Of a DNA stretch of 64,000 nt, positions 35,801 to 43,081 are shown in pieces. Location of the stretch: positions 7,980-71,979 of the forward strand of contig DATMRF010000064.1 in the NCBI GenBank assembly GCA_035566435.1, in the 5' to 3' direction. Made by a program: the position numbers and the translations under genes. A model generated the notes under the pieces. The model did not search any database, was not told where the DNA came from, and saw only the letters and a list, made by a program, of their open reading frames with translations. This DNA is from DATMRF01 sp035566435 (GTDB lineage Bacteria > Verrucomicrobiota > Verrucomicrobiia > Limisphaerales > UBA8199). Numbering within the stretch: position 1 is the stretch's first letter; each line of letters starts with the position of its first letter.

Positions 35801-36314
35801 GAACGTGGCCTACACGCTGCGCGCGGTGGTTCAGAGTAATCTCATGCTGCGCAGCGCGCAGCCAATCCAGGCGCAACTGTCACGGATGCGCACGCCACCG
35901 GGCGGCCTCCTGTTCCAATGGAACTCAGTCGTAGGCGAGGCCTACCTGGTGCAGTTTACACCCAGCCTGTCTCCGGCAACCTGGGCGGATGTCGGCTTGC
36001 CGATCCGGGCGACTACGCCACTTACCACGGATGTTGTGCCCATCCCAGTGAGTGGCATCGGGTTCTATCGAGTCATCCAGGTTCCGCAGAATTATCTGCC
36101 GCAGCCTCAGTTGTTTATCCGATTGGCGACCAACAACCTGGTGCGGATCTCGTGGTCCACCAACTTCCCAGGCGAGACCCTGCAGTTTTCGACGGCTTCT
36201 CCAGTGACGGGACCGTGGGCCAACGCGAACCTTCCAGTGACGGTCGAGGGCAATGAATACGTGGTTTATGACATTATCGGCCCGAAGCCGAAATTCTACC
36301 GCCTGATACCGTAA
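26898..36314 (+). CDS. Giant secreted subtilisin-family (S8) serine protease with P-like, LamG and discoidin-like domains
   Basis: A 3138-residue exported protease. An N-terminal hydrophobic segment (residues about 6-24) is the signal or anchor, followed by a propeptide-like region with YIPNNAYLV. The S8 triad is complete: Asp320 (VADTGVD), His348 (GHGTHVAG), Ser705 (GTSMAA). Beyond it lie a proprotein-convertase P-like domain (about 1390-1480; SDLAITLISPNGTRVLL), a LamG-like domain (about 1570-2000) interrupted by an F5/8-type-C-like module (about 1655-1865; KAIDGIVNDNLGWG), and a second LamG (about 2214-2484; FTIEGWVKP, YGYIDELSVYGRALTDPEI). At the C-terminus are beta modules typical of verrucomicrobial secreted proteins (YLVQFTPSLSPATW). 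It probably degrades or binds polymers at the cell surface and is a candidate client of the adjacent secretion system. Confidence 0.88.
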   Translation: MRWRPWFWLTVSMCCFLGALYFWRLGDKWNAEKAATTPPASSNQAQPARPAQKPSGHTQLLAPMSLLSQPGNLNSWPVPPAAKSNQTSRLAYRLSNTKESLRQLARNDHAILLENALLDTAKGTALPIPDSLRADGDPGAYIVQARGPLGNEFRAALKAVGASVISYIPNNAYLVRGPEAVAQQLQANPEVQAVVPYEPYYKIKPLDFAVEQKPLPDGTVLNLLLFADAREATLGALAGLGVAILSEDRSPFGPVVKVLPPGNGLAMLARMSGVQEIEFSHTRITANDLSRAAVGVAADSVTQTNYMGLNGTNVLVAVADTGVDTNHPDLQSRVGFDVPISGVDSNGHGTHVAGIIAGDGTKSTTVTNAEGSIMPAVAGQFRGKAPGANLFSIDFNRPDYYLQETAGRTNAVISNNSWTYGVADYDLAAASYDAAVRDSVPEVTGSQSLVYVFPAGNGGGANIWDDGSNDGGSGGNAGTIQSPGTAKNVITVGAVEQPRNITNQTWICDSSGANCTTNQPWLPSTDSSNQVAGFSSRGNVGIGIEGDFGRFKPDVVAPGTFVVSTRSGQWDESAYYNSTNFTPQLLQGLVVQTNSAYSSGIFVPDNAVQLIVTASATTPIVNLPVTVTDPNGNATSGINTVSVAPPAGTTGNFWNYSVSNPTPQQVTFDLQALLVTTNDHGNFLQVLSNMNTSLGGFYRYESGTSMAAADASGTLALIQDYFQRLPVPLTNSPALMKALLINGARSLGSAYDFQVTNAINYQGWGQVFLPTTLPASLSNSVSAQEALGTTASMFVFDQNPTNALATGQSYTRSFTLSGTAQTQPLRVTLAWTDPPGDPLASIKLVNDLDLVVTNLDTGEVFFGNDIIAGNDFNLPWQTNTVPNVDSINNVENVYLKHPLGTNFSVTVIGHRVNVNAVTANPDNVVQDYGLVVSSGDGLIPDALTLQATNSLSLTIPNVVVITNQFPQDPENPVTGGLLLHQHVGANTPLLGTNTVPIPTDANAVMTVGMTNQWHFYVLSNDLNFTNASFVTFLPPNLAVPRMGVTNVDNPANATRPEADIDMYVSTDFTLTNLSTIAIAAADKSVGRGGTEFVVKSNAAPKAVYYVGIKSEDQQAAEYNFLGVFSLLPPSSSDTNGNVFIRGMPVPSVIPPGTPPAPQAAMVLGIAIQPVHIRRVVVTNTMTHTLPGGLLGTLSHSRKFDVLNNHTCATDATGTCITNIHDYIYEDNGEGNVGNPPVSRPSDGPGSLKEFIGEEGLGVWLLTEVNNFPSGTGVVNRLLIELEKQNLDTNGVLVTILPDTWHYDSIDVPPDATNLTVCVSGNTAPVDLYVSRDSIPTTTSFDYHLTINVPGACLPITVFDTPPLQAGRYFIGVFNSSSTPQTVRILATIYRNPFAIAQSITSSAGPVTIQDDAVTYAYITNLSHLLISSLDVGLLISDPRISDLAITLISPNGTRVLLFEDRGALSTNGLGTFSAVTNGLGLPVFGTTNLTPFYTNNFDDVATGPYAPGAVFDGWNVLTNFVRVYPELPAPWLSNNVLILGYGAVSNTLPTTNSTSYSLSFEVTHAPYLVGTVGWWPFDEDARDIFGGFDGLLFGNVSFNSNTGMVNEAFFGDGVATRAVVPRAPALDVGAEGKGFSIEGWIRPPNITNSAPLVEWDDTPTNVVVGIGAASAVPLQKATATFSQTSTANFSVAKAIDGIVNDNLGWGNQFDPQRGAIAAFQTVSDTGYPGGTQLIFTLIQNAIWSDPPDTLGRFRLSVTTDNRSTFCDGLPTGGNVTANWTVLQPISFSSLNGATLTLLPDNSILAGGFAPRTDTYTVVARTSLNNITGVRLEMIPDTSLPFSGPGREPANGNYVLSEFQVQASPILRGVDPLAQGVQLWTGNALTNTFEPGSLSAAIWDTNSQPHFIETPLYALTNGGWQHVALTFDAGTRTAFIYTNGTLAVAQVVSATNFVPRTSGDLYFGYHPGTALNAATFEGGLDEFGLYNRPLTDCEVAAIFKAQVGGKYGTNVLSCPVTNMVQLATSLGLFNFTFVNGLFWPNGPQWETNSITFPNLLQAAFTNGPGTNVTGITVTPLDPNATVDNFVLSAVLTNYVNGLLHFTEDTNVALVPIKFAPAPYAVSNFPPTLIFSNEFENATQRLYAVGSTIPGTSNNPAFGPRDWTVISGPVTVLSNMVVDAVGTNAVALGGGGLQCTLPTAPGHRYQMNYSVRGPGMVSWWNGDVEPLSQRAWDLIGGNNGAFIHQATNSATGLVQALNSTNALFFPGLVDATNQFVSKIEVGDPANLRLTNAFTIEGWVKPTTRTNFAPEQVEQILFRGDSRDCLDPYWLGVERVTGNTLDIVFHVETGTNHDCGVILETATQPVVANRWQHIAAVFERNVQWTNNAPWPTNQLRLYLNGQLLRAENQEVFLEDPIVGFIPTDFTSQGPFSDLNPAFSPGVSIGARSRADNSQEFYGYIDELSVYGRALTDPEIAAIAAAGAAGKADFRVLPAHGLAKLSVSLNDILTDVGYGDNATWTYHSFVFTALQTNTILKLQSLEPGTIVDGITLTELPEELTYLPEESLSVLNGEDGFGVWKLEMWDTRTGIALTNALPTLLDWQLNFVLLPSNPPPVIHLVHGIPYTNTLAAFGFQNFVVEVPQWATDATNILEFAADRALINPLPVGVLWALNNQAPSSTINAIFWPPVTSGTNVLSTNTNSLPYMVPGQPYYLTVTNPNPVAVTFAYEVTFDILSLTNCEPLSNFVWQAGIPRYFQFDVPTNAVPPGLPAREVVFLLTGVQSNYVGLGSNVTVVLSQHLPLPDLTHFDYISSQPDTNNDVVLVTTNTTPFPIQTNRWYVGVFNNTYTNVPFIVQACYATATNYPIIIPLTNGVPFVADFTNQFVAPPGPPEWFFFQLQITNFVDAVLFEMYNLSGDADLVLQRDTVPGMAAYFDGSFEVGRAPEQIVLRTSADVPDLRGNWFLGIFNNESTNVAYTLRAVVQSNLMLRSAQPIQAQLSRMRTPPGGLLFQWNSVVGEAYLVQFTPSLSPATWADVGLPIRATTPLTTDVVPIPVSGIGFYRVIQVPQNYLPQPQLFIRLATNNLVRISWSTNFPGETLQFSTASPVTGPWANANLPVTVEGNEYVVYDIIGPKPKFYRLIP

Positions 36315-36365
36315 TGAATTGCTTCGTAGCCTGCGTCTGTTTAGCCTATAAGAGAATCGTATCAG

Positions 36366-39300
36366 ATGCGCTGGCGCCCGTTGATTTGGCTCTGGTCGGG
36401 CCTGTTGGTATTGACCGTTCTGTTGCGCCTCGGCGCCTACCGATGGCCTAATCATAGCCGAGACCGCGTGTTTCCGCCTGCGCGCGTCGCTGCTGAGCAG
36501 TCGCTTACGCGCAGCGCGGTCCTCCCGGGCAACGCCGTCCCGGCTTCCGCGTCCCGTTTTCCTCATCGACTCAGCAACACCACCCGGACGCCAGGTCAAT
36601 TGGCTCGGAATGACCGGGCCATCCTGCTGGAAAATGCGCTGCTCGACACCGAGCAGCCACTTGCCCTGCCGATCCCCGCCAGTTTGCGCTCCCAGGCCGA
36701 ACCCGGCAGTTACATCGTTCAATCCCGTTTGCCTATCGACCGAGCCTTCCGGTCGGTTCTGGAGGGAGCGGGCGGTGTCATTACCGCCTACATCCCCAAC
36801 AACGCCTACCTCGTTGAAGCTTCCGCCAGCGTGGCGCGAAGCGTGGCCGCCTCCCCGGAAGTCCAGGCGGTCCTTCCATACGAGCCGTACTACAAGCTGA
36901 AGCCTTCTTTGCTGGCGTTGGTTCTGGAGCAGCCGGAGCCAGGGGGGCAGGGGGCGGTTCACGGTTCAAGGCCGGGAGGTTCTCCCGCAGCACCGCTCGC
37001 GTTGAATGTTCTACTGTTCGCAGCCGCTCACGATACTGCGCTCGGCGCGCTTAGAGGTTTCAACGTGGACATCGTCGCGGAAGAACCCTCACCGTTCGGG
37101 CGCTGGCTCAAGGTGCGAACTTCGCTCGGGCAAGTGCCGGCGCTTGCCCGTTTGCCCGGGGTTCAGGAGATAGAATTGTCGCGCTCGCGCACGCCGGCGA
37201 ATGACTTGAGCCGCGTCACCGTAGCGGTTGCTGCGGACGCGCTCACCTCTTCCAATTACCTTGGCCTCACCGGCACGAATGTGCTGATCAATATCAACGA
37301 CAGCGGTGTGGACGCTGCCCAGCCGGATTTGTCGGGCCGCGTGTTTTTTGACTCTCCTGGCAGCGGTGTCGATGCCAACGGGCACGGCACACATGTTGCC
37401 GGGATCATCGCGGGCAGTGGCGTCCAGTCCACAACCGTCAGCAGTGCGCCGGGCTCCAGTCTGCCGCCGGTGGCGTTCCAATTCCGCGGCAAGGCACCTG
37501 GGGCGACCCTGTTCTCGATGACGGCCGCTATGGGCGCCGGCCCGGCCGGCGGGGATGCTTACCTGCAGCAAACCGCCGCGCAAACCAATGCGCTCATCTC
37601 GAATAACAGTTGGCATTATTCAAATGATAACGAGTACGACCTGGCGGCGGCCAGCTATGACGCAGCGGTTCGGGACGCCTTGCCCGGCGTGCCCGGGTCG
37701 CAGCCATTGCTGTTCGTTTTTGCCGCAGGCAATTCCGGAGAAGGAAACGATAACGGGAGCGGCGGCCGTCCGGACACCATTCAATCGCCCGGAACGGCGA
37801 AGAACGTCATCACGGTCGGAGCGCTGGAGCAACTCAGGCTCATCACGAACGCGACGTGGACCTGCACCACCAACGGCGCCACGACTATGTGCCAAACGAA
37901 TATTCCGTGGCTGGCGATGACCGACAGAACGAACCAGGTCGCCAGTTTTTCGAGCCGCGGCAATGTCGGAATCGGTGTTGAGGGGGATTTCGGCCGGTTC
38001 AAACCGGACGTGGTCGCGCCCGGGACGTTCATCCTCTCCGCACGCTCTACCGGATGGGCCGAGCCCGCGTACTACGCCGACACCAACAACGCTTTTAGCG
38101 CCTCGCCAGACGCCAACTACTTCGAGGTGCTGAGCAATCTGAACCAGCCGCTTGGCCCGTTTTATAGGTTTGAGTCCGGCAGCAGCATGGCGGCGGCGGA
38201 TGTGTCCGGGTCGCTCGCGTTGATGCAGGAATTCTTTCGAGCGCGCGTGGGCCGCACCAACAGTCCGGCGCTGATGAAAGCCCTTTTGATTAACGGCGCC
38301 CGCTCCCTGGGCGGCCCTTACGACGTGCAGGCTACCGGCCCTACGAATTTTCAAGGCTGGGGAATGATCCGATTGCCTAACAGCGCGCCGGCCGCGTTGA
38401 CCAACATTGGTGCTACCGCCCACCCCATGGTTCTCTTCGATCAGGATCCGCTTAACGCGCTGGCCACTGGACAATCCGAAACGCGCTATGTGGCTTTGTC
38501 TCCGTCCGCGCGGAACCAGCCGCTGCGTTTCACACTCGCCTGGACCGACCCCCCGGCCAGCCCGCTGGCCAGCCTGAAGCTTGTCAACGACCTCGACCTG
38601 CTCATCACCAACCTCGACACCGGCAGCGTCTTTTTCGGCAACGACATTCCCCCCGGCTCACAATTCAACCTCGCGTGGCAAACGAAACTTGCGCCAAATC
38701 TCGACTCCGTCAACAACGTCGAGAATGTTTACCTCGCACCACCGCTGGACGCGAACTATTCCGTCACCGTGCTGGCACGGCGCGTCAACGTCAACGCAGT
38801 CACCGCGAACACCAATGCTATCGTTCAGGATTATGCGCTGGTTATGTCCAGCGCCGACGGTCAGGTGGCGGACGCGCTCAGCGTCACAGACGCCCCCACA
38901 GTGTCGGCCGGCGCGCCGCTGCTGACGGTCATCAGCAACACGTTCGACGCCAGCCCGGTTGATTGGGGGACTGTTATGCTGCACCAGCGAGTCGGCGCCA
39001 ACGCACCGCTACCGGACACGAATTCCATGCCGTTACCGGGCTTTACCAACGCAGTGCTCACGATCGGCTCGCCAAGCCAATGGCACTTCTACGTGCTTAC
39101 CAACGAAACCGCTTTCACCAACGCTGTTTTTCTCACCTTCCTGCCCGCGACGATCGCACTGCCGCGTGGTGGCGTAACGGCGACCATTGGCCCCACCAAT
39201 GCGACGCGCCAGGAGGCAGATATCGACCTTTACGTTTCGCGCGACCACGGGCTGACCAATCTCGACCCTGCAGTCCTCGCGGGGGCGGAGATGTCCCTTA

Positions 39301-42176
39301 GTCGTGGAGGAGCGGAAACTATCGTCTATTCCAATGCGACCCCCGGCATGTATTACATCGGCGTCAAATCCGAGTCCCAGGAAGCGGCCGAATATGGCTT
39401 GTTAGCTGACTTTAGCGAGCTGCCGTTCGCGCAGGACGATGGGTTGGGCAACGAGGTTTTGCGTGGTTTTCCGGCTCCGGCCAGGCTTCCCGGAGGCAGC
39501 TCCTCGCGGCCTGGGATTGCCGACCTGTTCTGCCTGGACCTGAATCCGATGGCAGTGCGCCGCGTGGTGGTCACCAACACCCTCACGCATCCGAACCTGG
39601 CGGAGCTGGTCGGCACTCTGACGCACGACAACGCCTCGGTTGCCCTCAACCAGCATTCTCCGACCGGGCCTGCCGTTCAGCAGTCATTCATCTACGATGA
39701 CAGCGGGGAAGGGGATATTCCCGGCGTGCAGCCGACAGATGGCCCAGGCAGTTTACGCGTTTTCGATGTCGTGTCGGGCCTTGGTCAATGGCGGCTTACG
39801 ATGGAAGGTACCAACCAGCCGGGCACCAACGAGAGTCTTACTTTGTTCCTCGAACGGCAACCCGACCTTGCCGCGGGCGTTAGCGCAACAATCCTGCCCG
39901 GCGCCTGTCGCCAGGATTTCCTTTACGTGCCGCCCCAGGCCAGCAACGTGACCGCATCCGTAAGCCTGGTCGCCGGGCAGGGGCCGCTTTCGTTGCAGCT
40001 TTGTCCGGTTGACGCAGCAACCACTGCTTGCCTCACGCTTGTGATAACTGGCGCCGGGGCCTCGGCGACTCTAACCGCCGATGATGCCAGCCATCCGCCG
40101 CTGAATGCTGGGACTTATGTGTTGCGCCTCTGCAACCAGGACACCGCGTCCGTTTCGGTAAACAGCCTCGCTACCCTCGTCCTTAACCCGAACCCACCTT
40201 CCCCTAACATCTTCATGTCGCCAGGACCCGTTTCCATCCTGGATGATGCGGTCACGTCTTCGAGCATCCAGGTGACCAATGCCGACGCCATCAGCTCTGT
40301 TGCCGTTGGCGTGCGCATTGATCATCCGCGGGTCTCCGATCTGGTTTTGCACCTAGTCAGCCCGAAAGGCACCCGAATCCTGCTGGAGGAGAACCGCGGG
40401 GGCGCCACCACCAATGGTCTGGGCGGAGAGTTGATCACAACGAATGTAACGCCGGTTTCATTTGCTGGTGGTCCCGAAGCAGTCACCAACGTCTTTGATA
40501 CCGGCCAGACGGCCGGCACGCTCACAATTAATTACGACTTTTACGCGCTTCCCGACACGATGCACCTCTATTACGAAGGCCAGCTTATCTGGGACTCGGG
40601 CCTGGTCAGCTTTGCGGGCGTCACCAATATCCATTACGGCCCCGGGGGTTCGACCCTCATCACGGTCATCATGAACGAAGGCGGCAACCCGAACACCAAC
40701 ACTGCCTGGTTTTACAAGTTGACTTCAACGCGGGTGGACCCGTTGTTCCTGACTTTTTGCGAAAACACCAACCTGGCCGTCGTCCCGATCAAATTTGCGC
40801 CAGCCCCGTTCACCAACTTCAATTATCTCGGAACAATATCGGCGCCCTCGAATGGCCTGTTTTATCTTCCGGAGGAAAGCCTGGACATGCTGGCCGGCGA
40901 GCCAGCGCGCGGGTCCTGGACGCTCGAGATTTCGGACACCCGTGCCGGCGCAACCGATCCGCCGCCGCTATTGTTGAGCTGGCAATTGGGCCTGCTCCTG
41001 CGCAGCTCGCTGCCGGTCCCTCTGCCACTGGCTGCAGGGTTGGCGAGCACCAATGCTCTGGGGGCGGGGCAAATCCAATGGTTTACAGTCGATGTTCCCG
41101 GTTGGGCCAGTTTCGCTTCGAACACGCTGGTGTTTGCGACCGCTCCTGTGCACGTTTGGTTCAACCAGACCGCTCCTCCGGCGGGCACCAACGCCGGCGA
41201 TTTTGCGCTGCTGCTCAATTCCACAGGCGGCTCCAGGTTGCTCCAAACGAATGGCACGCCGCGCCTGACTCCAGGCGCGCGCTACTATCTCGGCGTGCAA
41301 AACACCAACCTCGCCGCGGTGACGTTCGATCTACAGGTGAGTTTTGACGTGGGCAGCGTCGTCGTCCTGCAAGACGCAATTCCTTATCCCAACACCAATC
41401 CCGGCCCCGGTAACTCTGCTGACTATTACCTCTACGTCGTTTCCACTAACGCGGTGCGCGCCCAGTTCGAGATCAACGGCCCCACCGCCGACATGACCTT
41501 GATCGCGCGCAAAGGCTTGCCACTGCCAACGCTTGCTGCTTACGACTACCTCAGCGCCAATCCCGGCACGAACGATGAACTGGTGGTTGTTTATGACTAT
41601 TCCAGCCCCGTCCCTCTGACGCCCGGGAATTGGTTCCTGGCGGCCGTCAACGTGACCGGTCTTCCAGCAGCCTACTCCATCCTGGCCACTGAGTTTTCGA
41701 CCTTCGGAACCAACATTACGGTCTCGAACGAGTCTGCGACCAGCAACGATTTCTGTTTCTCCTGGACCTCTCTGCCCGGAGTGCATTACTTCGTCCAAGG
41801 CAAGGCTAGTCTCCAGGACACCAACTGGACCACCGTCTCCCCTACCGTCACCGCGAACGATGTCCTCACCACTTATTGCGTCGCCCTGCCGTCACCGTTT
41901 CATTTCTTTCGTGTCCACGAGGGCATCGTGGTTACGCCTCCGCCCGTGCTGATTTCTGCGCTTTCGACCTCGACCGGGAATATGGTGCTGAAGTGGACCG
42001 CTCCCACGAACAGTCAATTCAGCGTCCACTGGACCCCTTCCCTCAACCCGGCGACCTGGAACGCTTTTACCAATATTGTCACATCCGCCAACAGCTCGTT
42101 CTCGTTCGTGGACGATGGTTCCCAATCCGGGAGACCACGGCAGGCGCGATATTACCGCTTGCAATTGGTGCCTTAA
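36366..42176 (+). CDS. Large secreted subtilisin-family (S8) serine protease, paralogue of the upstream gene
   Basis: A 1936-residue exported protease closely related to its upstream neighbour over the first 1000 residues, beginning at 36366 with MRWRP as there. The triad is complete: Asp312 (INDSGVD), His340 (GHGTHVAG), Ser607 (GSSMAA). A P-like domain (about 1270-1390; VSDLVLHLVSPKGTRILL) and C-terminal beta modules ending QARYYRLQLVP follow. It lacks both LamG domains and the discoidin-like insert of the first gene. Residues about 190-210 (GGQGAVHGSRPGGS) form an extra Gly-rich insertion absent from the paralogue. The 51-base gap suggests a tandem duplication in one operon, after which one copy gained or the other lost the adhesion modules. 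Confidence 0.9.
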   Translation: MRWRPLIWLWSGLLVLTVLLRLGAYRWPNHSRDRVFPPARVAAEQSLTRSAVLPGNAVPASASRFPHRLSNTTRTPGQLARNDRAILLENALLDTEQPLALPIPASLRSQAEPGSYIVQSRLPIDRAFRSVLEGAGGVITAYIPNNAYLVEASASVARSVAASPEVQAVLPYEPYYKLKPSLLALVLEQPEPGGQGAVHGSRPGGSPAAPLALNVLLFAAAHDTALGALRGFNVDIVAEEPSPFGRWLKVRTSLGQVPALARLPGVQEIELSRSRTPANDLSRVTVAVAADALTSSNYLGLTGTNVLININDSGVDAAQPDLSGRVFFDSPGSGVDANGHGTHVAGIIAGSGVQSTTVSSAPGSSLPPVAFQFRGKAPGATLFSMTAAMGAGPAGGDAYLQQTAAQTNALISNNSWHYSNDNEYDLAAASYDAAVRDALPGVPGSQPLLFVFAAGNSGEGNDNGSGGRPDTIQSPGTAKNVITVGALEQLRLITNATWTCTTNGATTMCQTNIPWLAMTDRTNQVASFSSRGNVGIGVEGDFGRFKPDVVAPGTFILSARSTGWAEPAYYADTNNAFSASPDANYFEVLSNLNQPLGPFYRFESGSSMAAADVSGSLALMQEFFRARVGRTNSPALMKALLINGARSLGGPYDVQATGPTNFQGWGMIRLPNSAPAALTNIGATAHPMVLFDQDPLNALATGQSETRYVALSPSARNQPLRFTLAWTDPPASPLASLKLVNDLDLLITNLDTGSVFFGNDIPPGSQFNLAWQTKLAPNLDSVNNVENVYLAPPLDANYSVTVLARRVNVNAVTANTNAIVQDYALVMSSADGQVADALSVTDAPTVSAGAPLLTVISNTFDASPVDWGTVMLHQRVGANAPLPDTNSMPLPGFTNAVLTIGSPSQWHFYVLTNETAFTNAVFLTFLPATIALPRGGVTATIGPTNATRQEADIDLYVSRDHGLTNLDPAVLAGAEMSLSRGGAETIVYSNATPGMYYIGVKSESQEAAEYGLLADFSELPFAQDDGLGNEVLRGFPAPARLPGGSSSRPGIADLFCLDLNPMAVRRVVVTNTLTHPNLAELVGTLTHDNASVALNQHSPTGPAVQQSFIYDDSGEGDIPGVQPTDGPGSLRVFDVVSGLGQWRLTMEGTNQPGTNESLTLFLERQPDLAAGVSATILPGACRQDFLYVPPQASNVTASVSLVAGQGPLSLQLCPVDAATTACLTLVITGAGASATLTADDASHPPLNAGTYVLRLCNQDTASVSVNSLATLVLNPNPPSPNIFMSPGPVSILDDAVTSSSIQVTNADAISSVAVGVRIDHPRVSDLVLHLVSPKGTRILLEENRGGATTNGLGGELITTNVTPVSFAGGPEAVTNVFDTGQTAGTLTINYDFYALPDTMHLYYEGQLIWDSGLVSFAGVTNIHYGPGGSTLITVIMNEGGNPNTNTAWFYKLTSTRVDPLFLTFCENTNLAVVPIKFAPAPFTNFNYLGTISAPSNGLFYLPEESLDMLAGEPARGSWTLEISDTRAGATDPPPLLLSWQLGLLLRSSLPVPLPLAAGLASTNALGAGQIQWFTVDVPGWASFASNTLVFATAPVHVWFNQTAPPAGTNAGDFALLLNSTGGSRLLQTNGTPRLTPGARYYLGVQNTNLAAVTFDLQVSFDVGSVVVLQDAIPYPNTNPGPGNSADYYLYVVSTNAVRAQFEINGPTADMTLIARKGLPLPTLAAYDYLSANPGTNDELVVVYDYSSPVPLTPGNWFLAAVNVTGLPAAYSILATEFSTFGTNITVSNESATSNDFCFSWTSLPGVHYFVQGKASLQDTNWTTVSPTVTANDVLTTYCVALPSPFHFFRVHEGIVVTPPPVLISALSTSTGNMVLKWTAPTNSQFSVHWTPSLNPATWNAFTNIVTSANSSFSFVDDGSQSGRPRQARYYRLQLVP

Positions 42177-42251
42177 GTCAATGCAACTTGTAGCTTGCAA
42201 TCATGCAGCCCCACGGTAAGATAATCATATTCGCAACGTCAGGAAGGAATT

Positions 42252-42878
42252 ATGAGAAACATCTTGAGGATCTTCGCACTCATCGGGGCGATCTGCAGCG
42301 CCCAAGCGCAGGGAACTTCCGAAGCGGTGTCGAGCTACACGCTTCCCGCTGCCGCAGGTTTCTTGTCGGGCACAGGCGGCTGGGCTTTCAAACCCAATAT
42401 CAACATGGCCGTCACTAACCTCGGCTGTCTGCAGTATCTGGTTTCTGGCCCCAACGGTCAGGGGAATATGCAGGTAGGCTTGTGGGCCAATGGCGGCCAG
42501 TTGTTGGCCTCGGCCTCAATCGCTTCCACCAACCCGCTGCTGAACTTCACGCTCTATGCCGCGATTAACCAGGTTTTCCTTAACGCGGGGAGTACCTACG
42601 TGGTCGGAATATATTCACCCAGCGGTAGTGTATTGCTCAACCTCGTCACTCAGGGCGTTGATGGCTCTGCTACCCTCTCGCCAGATCTTCAGTTGCTGGG
42701 TTCAGCGACGGGGACTCCTGGCTTTGTTTATCCCGGTTCGGTCAGCGCCAACAACACTTTGCTCCTTGGCCCCAACTTTCAATACCGGCCAGTGGTTCCC
42801 GAACCCTCCGCCTTGGCCCTGCTCAGCCTCGGCGGCGTGGGTTGGGCCGTCCGGCGCAAGACGAGACGTAACGTGTGA
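42252..42878 (+). CDS. PEP-CTERM sorting-domain protein
   Basis: A 208-residue exported protein. It has an N-terminal signal peptide (residues 1-20, ending SAQAQ), a Ser/Thr/Gly-rich body with beta character (SGTGGWAFKPNINMAV) and a classical PEP-CTERM tail: VPEPSALALLSLGGVGW followed by a basic cluster. Such proteins are recognised by an exosortase and anchored or secreted, often with exopolysaccharide. No exosortase gene is in the window. AGGAAGG precedes the ATG. It lies about 75 bases after the second protease and could be co-expressed with it. Confidence 0.88.
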   Translation: MRNILRIFALIGAICSAQAQGTSEAVSSYTLPAAAGFLSGTGGWAFKPNINMAVTNLGCLQYLVSGPNGQGNMQVGLWANGGQLLASASIASTNPLLNFTLYAAINQVFLNAGSTYVVGIYSPSGSVLLNLVTQGVDGSATLSPDLQLLGSATGTPGFVYPGSVSANNTLLLGPNFQYRPVVPEPSALALLSLGGVGWAVRRKTRRNV

Positions 42879-42895
42879 TGCGTGACTCGCATCAC
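42875..42895. repeat. Hairpin overlapping the PEP-CTERM stop codon
   Basis: GTGATGCG (42875-42882) and CGCATCAC (42888-42895) with a 5-base loop. It has no T-run, so a weak terminator or REP-like element. Confidence 0.5.
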
Positions 42896-43081
42896 GCACG
42901 CCTCCGCTCCGCAGCGAGACCGACAAGGCGTGCGGGTTCCACCGTGCTCGGTCGCTGCCATCCGTGCTGAGTCTTTGTGGCATTTGCTGAGGATTTGGGC
43001 TTGTTCTGACAGCAGTTCTTCTTTGCTTCCTCGAGTTTGCCCGGTAGAGTTATCGATTGTTTAACCGGAGAATTCGGGTCT

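Noticed and set aside
26898..42176. Type IX secretion sorting domain on the giant proteases
   Set aside because: The C-termini resemble general verrucomicrobial beta modules; no T9SS signature or Por genes are seen.
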